From assembly GCF_001543895.1 (NCBI RefSeq), contig NZ_JYIJ01000013.1, positions 62,001 through 126,000 on the forward strand: 64,000 nucleotides of DNA, given 5' to 3'. The number at the start of each line of letters is the position of its first letter. The first letter of the stretch is position 1. Shown in pieces: positions 11,170 to 19,867 of this stretch. A program made the translations under genes and the position numbers. The DNA comes from Carbonactinospora thermoautotrophica. GTDB lineage: Bacteria > Actinomycetota > Actinomycetes > Streptomycetales > Carbonactinosporaceae. Under the pieces are notes generated by a model, which was not told the origin of the DNA, did not search any database, and was given only the letters and a program-made list of their open reading frames with translations.

Positions 11170-13596
11170 TCAGCCGGGCAGCGCGAGTTCGAACCAGACG
11201 ACCTTGCCGTTGGCGAGCGGGCGCGAGCCCCAGCGGTGGGCCAGCTTGCTCACCAGCTCCAGGCCGCGGCCGTCCTCGTCGTCGCTGTCCGCCTGGCGCT
11301 GCCGGGGCGACCGCGTGTCGCCGTCGACGACCTCGCACAGCAGCGCCCGGTCGTAGATCAGGCGCAGCTCGATCGGCCCGTACGCGTACCACAGCGCGTT
11401 GGTCACCAGCTCGGTGGCCAGCAGTTGGGCGGTGTCCGTGAGCTGGGACAAGTCCCAGAAACACAACGTCTCGCGGATCAGGCGACGGGCGCGACCGGGG
11501 GCCGTGGTCTCCGGCAGGAACTGCCAGGTCCGGACCCGGTCTGAGGGGAGCGCGATCACGCGGGCGATCAGCATGGCGACGTCGTCATCCACGTTCCCCC
11601 GGTGGAGCGCGGAGATCACGTCGTCGGCCACCTGCTCGAGCGCGCCGCCGCGGGCGTCGAGGACCCGGCACAACCGCTCGATGCCGGCCTCGATGTCCTG
11701 CCCCCGTTGCTCGATGAGCCCGTCGGTGTACAGCACGAGCGTGGCGCCCTCGGGCAACTCGATCTCGGTGGCCTGGTACGAGACCCCGCCCACGCCGAGG
11801 GGGACCCCGCGTGGCAGGTCGACGGGGGCCGCGCCGCCGTCCGGATAGCGCAGCACGGGTGGCGGGTGGCCGGCGTTGGCGACACAGCAGCGCCGGGCCA
11901 CCGGGTCGTACACGGCGTAGATACAGGTCGCGTACGGGATCTCGCTCAGGTTCTGGACGACGTCGTCCAGCCGGCTCAGCACGTCGTCGGGCAGCATGTC
12001 CAGCGTGGCCAGGGTACGTACCGCCATGCGGAGCTGCCCCATGGTGGCGGCGGCCCGGACGCCGTGGCCCATGACGTCGCCGGCCACCAGCGCGACCCTG
12101 TCGCCGGAAAGCGGGATCACGTCGAACCAGTCGCCGCCCACCTCGGCGCCCTCGCTGCCGGGCAGGTACCGGTACGTGATCTCCAGGCCGGTCAGGGGCG
12201 GGATCTCCTGCGGCAGCAGGCTGCGCTGGAGCCGCAGCGCGGTCTCGCGCTCGCGGCTGTACAGGCGCGCGTTGTCCAAGCAGACCGCGGCCCGGTTGGC
12301 GACCTCCTCGGCCAGCTTCACGTCCTCGGGCGTGAAGGGCTCCCGGTGCCCGTCGCGTCCGAAGAAGGCGACCCCGAGCACCTGGCCGCGCGCGATCAGC
12401 GGGGCGAAGATGACCGACCTCAGCCCGGCGTCCCGCACCAGTCGCGCGTGCCGGTCGTTTTGGGCCGGGAGCCGTTCCTCGACCTCCAGATGCAGGGCCG
12501 GCCGGCCGCTCCGGACCGCGTCGTACACCGCTGAGTACGGCGGATGCGTGAACACGGCCGCCAGCTCGGTGCCGACCAGCTGCTGCGCCGCCGCCGTGGG
12601 CAGGGAGGTGTGGCCGGCGAGGCGACGGGAGCGCGGGTCCCCGGCCGACGGGGTCTCCTCGAAGAACCGGTCGAGCACCTCGACGACCGCGCAGTCGGCG
12701 AAGGCGGGGACCATGACCTCGGTGACCTCGGCCGCGGTCCGCGTGATGTCGAGCGTGCTGCCGATCCGCGCGCTGGCCTCGTCGATCAGCTCCAGCCGCT
12801 GGCGCGCGGCGGAGGCCTCGAGCCGGGCGGCCCGCTGCTCGGTGACGTCCAGGATGAAGCCGCCGACGCCGAGCACCGTGCCGTCAGCCGCGTTCATCCG
12901 GAAGAAGTTCGCCGACCACACCCGGTCCTGGTGGCGGTGGCCGGGGGTCCGGCCGCTCAACAGCAGCTCCTGGATCGGCTCGCCGGTCTGGAGCACGGAC
13001 CGGATCGCCCGCTCGTACTCGGCGCTGGCCTCGGTCTGCATGATGTCCCAGACCCGGCGCCCGAGATGGTCCTCCAGCGGCACCCGGTTGATGTCGGCCA
13101 ACGCCTGGTTGAGGTGGACGTATCGCAGTTCCTCGTCCAGCAGGACCAGCCCGAACGGCGCCTCCCGCAGCAGTCCCTGGGTGAAGGCCAGCTCGGTCTC
13201 GACCTCCTCGAGGTCCTCGGCGTCGCTGAACAGCGCGGCGATGCCCGGTCGCCCGGCAGGACCGCGGATCGGGAACGCCCGGATGTCGGTCAGCCGCCAG
13301 CCGCCGTCACGGCAGCGCATCGGGAACACGGCGTGCACGTACTCGCCCGCGAACAACCGCTCACGCAGCGCGGCCACTTCGGCCCGCAACTCCGGCGGGA
13401 ACAGCTCAGGTCCCCGCCGCCCGAGGACCTCCTCCGCCCGGTAGCCGAACATGCGCTCGGCAGCGGCTCCCCAGTGGCTGATCCGGCCCTCGTGGTCGGT
13501 CAGCATCAGGGCGATGGGAACGCGGCCCAGCAGGGCAGCCGGCTGCGACAAGTGGGTGACCATCCACTCTCGATGATTCGCCGGGCCTTCCGCCAT
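11170..13596 (-). CDS. PAS-PAS-GAF-SpoIIE phosphatase with C-terminal HATPase (anti-sigma-like) domain
   Basis: Predicted cytoplasmic stress-signalling protein, 808 residues from the ATG at 13596 behind AAAGG. Order: PAS about 15-130 (ends in SDAEDLEE), PAS about 135-260 (ends in FILDVTEQRAAR), GAF about 270-435 (ends in ANRAAVCLDNARLYSRE), PP2C/SpoIIE phosphatase about 450-660 with GGDWFDVIPL, GDVMGHG, LYTDGLIE and DDDVAMLIARV, then an RsbW-type HATPase about 680-805 with ELVTNALWYA and DEDGRGLELV. Phosphatases of this class dephosphorylate anti-sigma-factor antagonists, and the kinase-like tail can phosphorylate or bind them. The partner switch proteins are not in this window. No membrane span. 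Confidence 0.92.
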   Translation of the reverse strand: MAEGPANHREWMVTHLSQPAALLGRVPIALMLTDHEGRISHWGAAAERMFGYRAEEVLGRRGPELFPPELRAEVAALRERLFAGEYVHAVFPMRCRDGGWRLTDIRAFPIRGPAGRPGIAALFSDAEDLEEVETELAFTQGLLREAPFGLVLLDEELRYVHLNQALADINRVPLEDHLGRRVWDIMQTEASAEYERAIRSVLQTGEPIQELLLSGRTPGHRHQDRVWSANFFRMNAADGTVLGVGGFILDVTEQRAARLEASAARQRLELIDEASARIGSTLDITRTAAEVTEVMVPAFADCAVVEVLDRFFEETPSAGDPRSRRLAGHTSLPTAAAQQLVGTELAAVFTHPPYSAVYDAVRSGRPALHLEVEERLPAQNDRHARLVRDAGLRSVIFAPLIARGQVLGVAFFGRDGHREPFTPEDVKLAEEVANRAAVCLDNARLYSRERETALRLQRSLLPQEIPPLTGLEITYRYLPGSEGAEVGGDWFDVIPLSGDRVALVAGDVMGHGVRAAATMGQLRMAVRTLATLDMLPDDVLSRLDDVVQNLSEIPYATCIYAVYDPVARRCCVANAGHPPPVLRYPDGGAAPVDLPRGVPLGVGGVSYQATEIELPEGATLVLYTDGLIEQRGQDIEAGIERLCRVLDARGGALEQVADDVISALHRGNVDDDVAMLIARVIALPSDRVRTWQFLPETTAPGRARRLIRETLCFWDLSQLTDTAQLLATELVTNALWYAYGPIELRLIYDRALLCEVVDGDTRSPRQRQADSDDEDGRGLELVSKLAHRWGSRPLANGKVVWFELALPG

Positions 13597-13620
13597 CAAA
13601 TATGACCTTTCAGGTATACG

Positions 13621-14082
13621 TCATGGATGCCTTTCCCAGCGCCAAAACTGTTCAAGCCATATAAATCCCTGATTCTTCTCACAGGGCAGCTCGCCGAGCA
13701 CCCGGGCGATGTGACCCACCACGGGCCGGTCCGCGGGCAGCCAGTCCACGTCGTACAGGCTCGCCGGGGTGAGCCAGCGGAGCGCCAGGTGGTCCGGGCC
13801 GGGCACGGGCGTGCCGGCGACCAGGCGGGCAGCGTACGCACGCAGCACCGCGTTCTCGTCGATCGGCACGTCGTCGCCCAGCCGCCGGTACGGCTCGATC
13901 TCGATCCCCAGCTCCTCCCGGCACTCGCGGGCGAGCGCCAGCTCGTCCGGCTCGCCCGGCTCGACCTTGCCGCCGGGCAGTTCCCAGCCGCCGCGCAGTT
14001 CCTCCGGCGCCGCCCGCTGGGCGGCCAGCAACCGGCCGTCGGCGAAGATCGCCGCCGCCACCACGACCACGGGTTCTCCCAA
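13621..14082 (-). CDS. mutT: MutT-like Nudix hydrolase, (deoxy)nucleoside triphosphate pyrophosphohydrolase
   Basis: 153 residues. The Nudix box is intact (GGKVEPGEPDELALARECREEL in segments: GGKVEPGE, REC, REELGI), preceded by GGWELPGG as in MutT-type enzymes that clean oxidised or mutagenic nucleotides. The start is a TTG at 14082 with GGAGG five bases upstream; a GTG at 14070 is the alternative. The last about 23 residues (after GELP) come from an AT-richer stretch and look unlike the usual MutT end, possibly read-through into former intergenic DNA. It lies 25 bp before the phosphatase gene on the same strand and is divergent from the pterin dehydratase gene with about 29 bp between starts. 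Confidence 0.85.
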   Translation of the reverse strand: MGEPVVVVAAAIFADGRLLAAQRAAPEELRGGWELPGGKVEPGEPDELALARECREELGIEIEPYRRLGDDVPIDENAVLRAYAARLVAGTPVPGPDHLALRWLTPASLYDVDWLPADRPVVGHIARVLGELPCEKNQGFIWLEQFWRWERHP

Positions 14083-14111
14083 GCGGCCCTCCCCTCGCGT
14101 ACTGTCGTCCT

Positions 14112-14411
14112 ATGCCTCGTTTGCTCACCTCAGCGGAGATCGCCCGCCAGCTCGCCGAGCTCGACGGCTGGGCCGGGGACACCAAGGCGTTGCAGCGTAC
14201 GGTGGAGGCGGCCGACTTCCCCACCGCCATCCGGATCGTGGATCGCGTGGCCGAGGTCGCCGAGGAGATGAACCACCACCCGGACATCGACATCCGGTGG
14301 CGCACCCTCCACTTCACGCTCGTCACTCACTCCGCGGGCGGCGTCACCCAGTACGACGTCGAGCTCGCCCGCCGGATCGACGAGATCGTCCGCGAGCACC
14401 CGCTGGCCTGA
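14112..14411 (+). CDS. phhB: 4a-hydroxytetrahydrobiopterin dehydratase (pterin-4a-carbinolamine dehydratase)
   Basis: Small enzyme of 99 residues, the normal family size, that dehydrates 4a-hydroxytetrahydropterin during cofactor recycling. Its signature is present: EEMNHHPDIDI, then RWRTLHFTLVTHSAGGVTQYD, giving the catalytic histidines and the closing aspartate. Actinobacteria often carry this gene without a recognisable aromatic amino acid hydroxylase beside it, and none is seen here, so its local job is unclear. The ATG lies 29 bp from the divergent mutT start. Confidence 0.92.
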   Translation: MPRLLTSAEIARQLAELDGWAGDTKALQRTVEAADFPTAIRIVDRVAEVAEEMNHHPDIDIRWRTLHFTLVTHSAGGVTQYDVELARRIDEIVREHPLA

Positions 14412-14495
14412 CCGCGCTTCCCCGCCCGGATTCGGGTGCTCCCCGGGCGAACCCCTGGTGCCCATCACCCACACGCGTTACTTTGCGTCACAAGA

Positions 14496-14510
14496 GTGAT
14501 CCACGATCAC
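14496..14510. promoter_or_regulatory. Short perfect palindrome just upstream of the receptor-fusion gene
   Basis: GTGATC, three-base spacer, GATCAC, ending a few bases before the AGGGG ribosome site of the next gene. It could be an operator or form a small hairpin in the leader. A six-base arm is short enough to arise by chance. Confidence 0.3.
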
Positions 14511-14521
14511 AGGGGCCATGG

Positions 14522-17329
14522 ATGAGCGGCAACTATCCAGCGACCGGGCGGGGTCAGGACCTGCTGGATCTGTTCGACGAGCTGTACCGGAAGACACCCC
14601 GGCCCGGCGCGCCGCCGCTGCCGATCGTGGTGCTGGTGGACGGGGTGAACGGACCGGCCGCTCTCGACCAGGTGCAGCAGTGGTGCCAGCGGGCCGAGCC
14701 GTACCGGCTGATCTGCGTGCGGATCGACCTCGCACCCGACGACACCCGCACCACCCGGGAGCTGCTCAAGACCCTGTACTCGAAGCTGGTCAACTATGGC
14801 AGCCACCCGCAGTTCGGGTCGCTGAAGTTCCCGCGGTACCAGCTCGGCGAGTGGATGACCGAGCTCACCCTGCTGAGCACGAACGCCGAGGAGCAACTCG
14901 CCGAGATCCGCCGGCTGCTGTGCCGACGCAAGGACGTCGAGGACGTGATCCGGCCGTTCAACGAGATCACCAGCGTGACGCACCTGGTCCTGAACCTGCT
15001 GCCCTGGGTGAACGAACGGCTGCTCCGGCTGGCGCTGGCGCGGCGCGGCCTGCTGCGCCGGTCGATCTGGACGCCGGCGATCGACTGGTACGAGGACCAG
15101 GAGCAGAAGGCCGGGCTGGCGAAGATCACACACATCGTCCGGTACGTGAACCAGCAGGCCCAGGAGGACCACCCCGCGGCGGTCGCCGAGGTGGACCGGC
15201 GCCTGATGCGGGCCTTCCTGGAGGACCTGCGCGCGGCCTACGACCCGGCGCGGGTCCGCCGCGCCACCTCGCGGACCACCAACTGCGTGGTGCTGCTGGG
15301 CGGCGTCGACCACGGCGCCGGGCGCGACCTGCTGCGGCTGCTCGCCGAGGAACGGCTCGCCTGCGCGGACGGCGGCGGCCTGCCCGACCCGCTGCTGGTC
15401 CTCGCGGTGAGCCGGCGCCCGCTGCCCGTCGAGGCGCCCGCGGCGTGGCTGCCCCGGCCGGCAAACGAGCACGCGGCGTCCTGGCTCGCGGCGTGGCGGG
15501 AGCGGTTCGACCGGGCCGAGGGCCGGGCCCGGGAGGTCGCGGCATACCTGAACATCGACGTGTCCGCAGGCCGCCCCTCGTACGCGCTCCGGCGCCGCAC
15601 CGCGGCGCGGCGGATCCCGGTGCCCGCGCAGCTGCCGAAACGCTTCGGCGGGCGGCTGCCGGCCCGGCTGGCCGCGCGCCTGCCGAGCACCCGCACAAGG
15701 CCCGTGCGGCTTGCCCTGGACGAGCCGCTGCCGACCCTGGAGGAGGCGGTGGACGTGCGGCTGCAGGTGCCGCCCGCCCCGCCGGAGCAGACGCGCCGGC
15801 CCCGGGCGCGGGTCGCCGGGATGATGGCGTGCGTGCTGCTCGCCGGCTACCTGGTCGCGTACACGGGCGCCGCCTGGGAGGGCTGCCCGGACAAGCCGCG
15901 GATCACCGACCCGGCCGCCGTTGTCCGGGCGTGGCGAACCCCGCTGGGCATGTGGCGCGCCCCCAACGGCGAGTGCATCGGCGTGAGCGACGGCTCGGCC
16001 CCGTTCAGCGCGGCCACCGCGGACGTGGAGCGGCTGATCCACGAGCAGAACACCCGGGTGGTGAGCATCCCGCGGCAGGTCCAACCGCCGTACGTCACCG
16101 TGGTGGTGCTCACCATGCTGAGCACGGCGAGCGGTGTCGGGAAGAGCCTCGCCGCCGGCCGCAACGAGATCGCCGGCGCGTACGTGGCGCAGCGCGAGTA
16201 CAACGAGAGCGTCCTGCACACCGCGCGCCCGCTGCTGCGGCTGCTGGTCGCGAACACCGGCGGCAACTCGGCGTGGGCGGATCTGACCGCGCGGCAGATC
16301 GTGGAGCTGGCCCGCACGGACCCCACCGTCATCGCGGTGACCGGGCTCGGCCAGAGCCGGGACACCACCAAGCAGGCGATCAAGCTGCTGGGCGAGGCCG
16401 GCCTGCCCATGGTCGCGTCGACGAACTCCGCGGACGCGCTGGCCGAGACGAAGCTGTACTTCCGGGTCGCGCCGCGCAACCGGCGGCAGGCCGCGGTCGC
16501 CGCCGGGTACGCCAAGCAGGCGCTGAAGGCCCGGCGGGCGGCGGTGCTGGTCGACCCGGACGATCTGTACAGCGCCAACCTGGCCGCGGACTTCATCGCG
16601 TCCTTCACCCGTACCGAAACCGGGGCACCGGACCCGGCGCGCTCGTACGAGCGGTACGAGTACCACGCGGCGCGGCCGGCCGAGGTGGGCCGGGTGATGC
16701 TCGACATCGTGCGGACCATGTGCCGGGCTCCCACGGAGCGCCGGCCCGACATCATCTACTACTCGGGCCGGTCCAACGAGTACCCGCTGCTGTCGGAGTA
16801 CCTGGGCGGGTCCGACTGCCGCGACTGGAAGGGCTACACGATCATGGGCGGGGACGACCTGACCAACCTGCCGACGCCGCCCGAGGCCACCTTCCCGCTG
16901 CGGCCCAAGCCGCTCATCTACACCACGGCGGCGCCGCCCGGGTCCCAGCTCGCGGCCCGGGGCCCGGGCCGGAGCGCGCAGTTCCACGCCGCCTTCCGCC
17001 AGTCGTTCCCCCGGGACGAGCCGAACGAGCACACGGTGCTCGCGTACGACGCGGTGTCCGTGGCCATTTACGCGATGGGCGCGGCCTACCAGCCGTACGC
17101 GTCCCAGGAGGTGCGGCGCGGGGACGTGCTCACCGAGCTGGGCAAGATCGACCTGAAGCACCCGGTCCATGGGGCGAGCGGCACCATCAAGTTCAACGGC
17201 GGCGAGCCGTACGACAAGGCGGTTTTCCTGCTCCAGCTCGACGAATCCGGCGCCCCGCGCTGGATCGGCACTTGCGGGCGGATCCCGTCCAACCCGACAG
17301 ATCCCGACTACTGCCCACCGCCGGAGTGA
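14522..17329 (+). CDS. Membrane protein: unknown cytoplasmic domain fused to type 1 periplasmic-binding receptor domain
   Basis: 935 residues from the ATG at 14522 with AGGGG six bases before it. Residues 1 to about 430 are soluble, rich in helices, and open with a hydrophobic strand PIVVLVDGVNG as in P-loop folds, but no GxxxxGK[ST] is present. One membrane span lies at about 434-452 (MMACVLLAGYLVAYTG). The rest, about 455-935, resembles the branched-chain amino-acid binding/receptor fold: VTVVVLTMLST, VIAVTGLGQSRDTTKQAIKLL, GLPMVASTNSADAL, YFRVAPRN and HTVLAYDAVSVA. The layout suggests an outside ligand sensor with an inside effector domain. No permease or kinase is adjacent. Function unknown. 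Confidence 0.8.
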   Translation: MSGNYPATGRGQDLLDLFDELYRKTPRPGAPPLPIVVLVDGVNGPAALDQVQQWCQRAEPYRLICVRIDLAPDDTRTTRELLKTLYSKLVNYGSHPQFGSLKFPRYQLGEWMTELTLLSTNAEEQLAEIRRLLCRRKDVEDVIRPFNEITSVTHLVLNLLPWVNERLLRLALARRGLLRRSIWTPAIDWYEDQEQKAGLAKITHIVRYVNQQAQEDHPAAVAEVDRRLMRAFLEDLRAAYDPARVRRATSRTTNCVVLLGGVDHGAGRDLLRLLAEERLACADGGGLPDPLLVLAVSRRPLPVEAPAAWLPRPANEHAASWLAAWRERFDRAEGRAREVAAYLNIDVSAGRPSYALRRRTAARRIPVPAQLPKRFGGRLPARLAARLPSTRTRPVRLALDEPLPTLEEAVDVRLQVPPAPPEQTRRPRARVAGMMACVLLAGYLVAYTGAAWEGCPDKPRITDPAAVVRAWRTPLGMWRAPNGECIGVSDGSAPFSAATADVERLIHEQNTRVVSIPRQVQPPYVTVVVLTMLSTASGVGKSLAAGRNEIAGAYVAQREYNESVLHTARPLLRLLVANTGGNSAWADLTARQIVELARTDPTVIAVTGLGQSRDTTKQAIKLLGEAGLPMVASTNSADALAETKLYFRVAPRNRRQAAVAAGYAKQALKARRAAVLVDPDDLYSANLAADFIASFTRTETGAPDPARSYERYEYHAARPAEVGRVMLDIVRTMCRAPTERRPDIIYYSGRSNEYPLLSEYLGGSDCRDWKGYTIMGGDDLTNLPTPPEATFPLRPKPLIYTTAAPPGSQLAARGPGRSAQFHAAFRQSFPRDEPNEHTVLAYDAVSVAIYAMGAAYQPYASQEVRRGDVLTELGKIDLKHPVHGASGTIKFNGGEPYDKAVFLLQLDESGAPRWIGTCGRIPSNPTDPDYCPPPE

Positions 17330-17451
17330 GCGCCGCGCTTTCGCCTCGGCTCGTCAGGACGCCCGGGTTCATCGCGGCCGGCCAAGGAACCGTGGGGTGC
17401 CGCACGTGAAACGGACCGCCCCTGGCCTGAGCTCTCGGGCGAGGCCGGATC

Positions 17452-17976
17452 TCAACGGCTGGATTCGGAGGGGAGCGAGAAGGAGGTACGGAACGCGAAC
17501 AGGTAGACGTGCCAGGCAGCCGGATCGGCATGGTCCACCATCACCTGGCGCATGACCCCGTTCACCGTATCGGCCGCCCCGGCGTAGTCACTGAGCTGAT
17601 CCAGCGACCAGTCCAGTTCCTTCTCGGCCCCGACCTGGATGGAACGGTGACCCTCCCGCAGCGGAGGAAAGCCGCTCTCAGTGAGAAAGCGCTCCACGTC
17701 GGCGCGGGGGGCGCGGAAGCTCAGCCAGATCGCCGGGTCCATCCCGCCCTCGGCTCGGAACCACACTTCAGATCGGGAGGCGGGCAGTTTCAGGTGGGCG
17801 AACTCGGCACCCTGCTCCACCGTCACGTTCACGGGTGCGGTCTCGGACATCGGCGCACGGTTCCTTTCCGGTCGGCTGCCTGCCCCACAGCCGGAGAGGG
17901 AGACGGTCAGCAGCACGGCGATACACAGTGTCGCGGACCAGGTGGTTGGCCAGCGGAGGAACGTCGTCATGGTCAT
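17452..17976 (-). CDS. Putative lipoprotein of a type VII-style cassette, possible immunity protein
   Basis: 174 residues from the ATG at 17976, whose ATGA overlaps the stop of the WXG-like gene upstream, so the two are translationally coupled. An N-terminal hydrophobic segment ends in the lipobox LSGC, predicting a lipid-anchored extracytoplasmic protein. The mature part contains VWFRAEGGMDPAIWLSFRAP and WHVYLFAF, and has no family I recognise. As the last gene after a secreted-toxin-like gene, an immunity or chaperone role at the cell surface is plausible but inferred only from position. A longer upstream frame is open but lacks a ribosome site and would overlap the neighbour extensively. 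Confidence 0.75.
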   Translation of the reverse strand: MTMTTFLRWPTTWSATLCIAVLLTVSLSGCGAGSRPERNRAPMSETAPVNVTVEQGAEFAHLKLPASRSEVWFRAEGGMDPAIWLSFRAPRADVERFLTESGFPPLREGHRSIQVGAEKELDWSLDQLSDYAGAADTVNGVMRQVMVDHADPAAWHVYLFAFRTSFSLPSESSR

Positions 17977-19367
17977 CGGGTGGGGTCCGTCCTGCCTCCG
18001 TCGCGCTTGTCGGTAGGAGGTTCGATCGGCGATTTGGTCGAGCCATCGCCCACCGGCCTGGTCATCGTTTCCGACTCGCCTTTGATCTCGAACTCCCGGG
18101 CGAGACCCACCTGGTGCAGGCGGCCCAGCTCGTCGTCGCTGACGTTGCCACCGGCCTGCGGTATGTCCGTGCCCCACCCCTTGTTCCAGTTGTACGCGTC
18201 GTACACGTTGACCTGGTACCGCATGGTGATCTCCGGCTCACCGCCGGTCGGGGAGGGCTTGACCTCGACGACTCCGGTCGTCTTGTGAGAGAAGGCGCCG
18301 AGAGCAAGTTCCCAGTCCTGGCTCTCCTGCTGGCTGACCCGGTACACCTGCCAGTCGGTCTCGACGGGGATCCGTACCGGCTTGCCGCCGTTCTTACGGA
18401 ACTCTTCCAACGCCCGCCGTCGCCACTCGGCGTCGTGAGCCGCCAGCTCGTTCTCCACGGCGGTGCGGAAGTCCGGACAATCACGCAGGATACGCCCTGG
18501 GTCAACGTACAGCGTCTCCCCGCTGTTGCCCAGGTAGTGGCGCATATGGTGGGCGGCGTTGGTACGGCCCATCGCCTCGGCCGCTGTCGCCGCCGCCTCC
18601 CATTTCGCCTTGGTCAGGTAGTCCCGCCAGGTGGGGTCCTCCGCACCCCACGGCCCCGATCCGGCATCCGGCTTCGGCCAGGACGACGGGTCCGGGACGT
18701 CGTCGCCCTCGCCGCCCCCGCGCCCGAACCAGCCGGTCACCGTCGCGATCAACGTGTCCATCGCGCCCTCCTTGCCGAAGGGCACTTCCAACAGCGACTC
18801 GGTACCGCGGATGGCACGGGCGACCGACGCGGCATGCTGCTCATGGCGGTCCCGAAGCCGCTGGGCCTGGTCAATGACGCCCCGCAGCCGCGCCTCAGCA
18901 TCCGCCACCGCCTGCTCGGTGCGGGCCAACTCCTCCCGTAACTCAGCGGCCCGGTCCGGAGCGACCACCGCCGCCGCGCCTGCGAAGATCGGATGGTCGC
19001 GCGCCGCGGCCAGCGCATGCTGGGCCTCCTCGGCCTCGCGCTCGTACCGCCGTGCTTCTTCCTGGTTCGTGGCCAGTTCCCCGGCCCATTGCCGCAGCGC
19101 CTGCCGTGCGGTCTCCACCGCTTCCAGACGCATGGCCAGCCGACGCTGCATCTGTTCGGCCGCGGCGTGGTACGCCTCGGCGGCCGAGCCCGTCCAGGAG
19201 GCCTCGGCGTCCAACCGGGGCCCGATCTCTTGGATCCGCTGCGATATCCGGTCGAGCGACGCCACCGCCTCGTGGACGGAGTCAACCGAACCGGGTGCCG
19301 GATTGAAGCCCAGTGCGGGGAAATCCAGCAGGTCGCGGGCCATCGACAGCGGGTCAGGCCGGTTCAC
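17973..19367 (-). CDS. WXG-like N-terminal helical protein with uncharacterised toxin-like C-terminal domain
   Basis: 464 residues, GTG start at 19367 preceded by a GGAGGGGG site and overlapping the previous stop by 4 bp. The N-terminal half is a long helical hairpin: ASWTGSAAEAYHAAAEQM carries the W-x-G turn of the WXG100 class, followed by a coiled-coil rich stretch to about residue 190. A Gly/Asp-rich hinge (GRGGGEGDDVPDPSSWP) leads to a C-terminal domain of about 200 residues with PVETDWQVYRVSQ and YQVNVYDAYNWNKG. This is the architecture of type VII secreted polymorphic toxins, but the tail matches no toxin family I know and no catalytic set can be named. Middle gene of a three-gene operon. 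Confidence 0.75.
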   Translation of the reverse strand: MNRPDPLSMARDLLDFPALGFNPAPGSVDSVHEAVASLDRISQRIQEIGPRLDAEASWTGSAAEAYHAAAEQMQRRLAMRLEAVETARQALRQWAGELATNQEEARRYEREAEEAQHALAAARDHPIFAGAAAVVAPDRAAELREELARTEQAVADAEARLRGVIDQAQRLRDRHEQHAASVARAIRGTESLLEVPFGKEGAMDTLIATVTGWFGRGGGEGDDVPDPSSWPKPDAGSGPWGAEDPTWRDYLTKAKWEAAATAAEAMGRTNAAHHMRHYLGNSGETLYVDPGRILRDCPDFRTAVENELAAHDAEWRRRALEEFRKNGGKPVRIPVETDWQVYRVSQQESQDWELALGAFSHKTTGVVEVKPSPTGGEPEITMRYQVNVYDAYNWNKGWGTDIPQAGGNVSDDELGRLHQVGLAREFEIKGESETMTRPVGDGSTKSPIEPPTDKRDGGRTDPTR

Positions 19368-19774
19368 CGGTCCCCCTCCCCGTCGAGGACCGAACGCAGA
19401 CCGATGGAACCAGCGCTCCCACCTGTGGTGGTCAGGTTCGTCGGCAGCCGGTCCAGCAGCCCGGGCACGGACAGTCCCGTATCAGGCATGATCCGGGCGA
19501 ACCCCTCCTCGCCGGACGCATCGGACTGCTCGTACCGCTGCGCGCTGGTCTTCAGGTTCTCCGCGCTCTCAGCGAGCTGCTCGGCGAGCAATTCCAAGCT
19601 GCGGACGAGCGCATCACCGAACTCCGTGCACGCGCTACATAAGTCATCCGGGCCGGCGTCACAGTCCTCGACGGGCCCGGTCGAGCTGCGGATTCCCCGG
19701 ATCAGGTCGGCCGCTTCCGCGAGCGAGGCGGACTTGCGTCGGAGATCGGGCACGGATACGTGGAAATCAGCCAC
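19364..19774 (-). CDS. EspC-like type VII secretion substrate/partner protein
   Basis: 136 residues from a GTG at 19774 with GGAGGG seven bases upstream; an ATG at 19846 is possible but lacks a ribosome site. It starts VADFHVSVPDLRRKSASLAEAADLI, typical of the ESX EspC/DUF2580 group of small helical proteins. The C-terminal tail is flexible and acidic. Such proteins usually pair with, or guide export of, the larger WXG-like protein encoded next, here overlapping by 4 bp. The secretion machine itself (EccC and others) is not in this window. Confidence 0.7.
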   Translation of the reverse strand: MADFHVSVPDLRRKSASLAEAADLIRGIRSSTGPVEDCDAGPDDLCSACTEFGDALVRSLELLAEQLAESAENLKTSAQRYEQSDASGEEGFARIMPDTGLSVPGLLDRLPTNLTTTGGSAGSIGLRSVLDGEGDR

Positions 19775-19809
19775 GAAACCCTCCCCCGTTACGGTTTCCC
19801 CGCAGAGGC

Positions 19810-19835
19810 TTCTAAGATCCCTTACGGATTCTAAG
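19810..19835 (-). promoter_or_regulatory. Direct repeat in the leader of the EspC-like cassette
   Basis: Two copies of CTTAGAA (minus strand) spaced 19 bp apart lie in the 93-bp gap between ychF and the EspC-like gene. This gap is the only place for a separate cassette promoter. It is AT-richer than its surroundings. The repeats may be binding sites or parts of -10 elements; nothing more can be said. Confidence 0.25.
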
Positions 19836-19867
19836 TGCCCGATCACCTCTTCGTTCGCGGTTCGTCC

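Noticed and set aside
14507..17170. Long minus-strand frame opposite the receptor fusion
   Set aside because: Composition is Arg/Gly/Val/His shadow-like, while the plus frame shows a membrane span and recognisable binding-protein segments.
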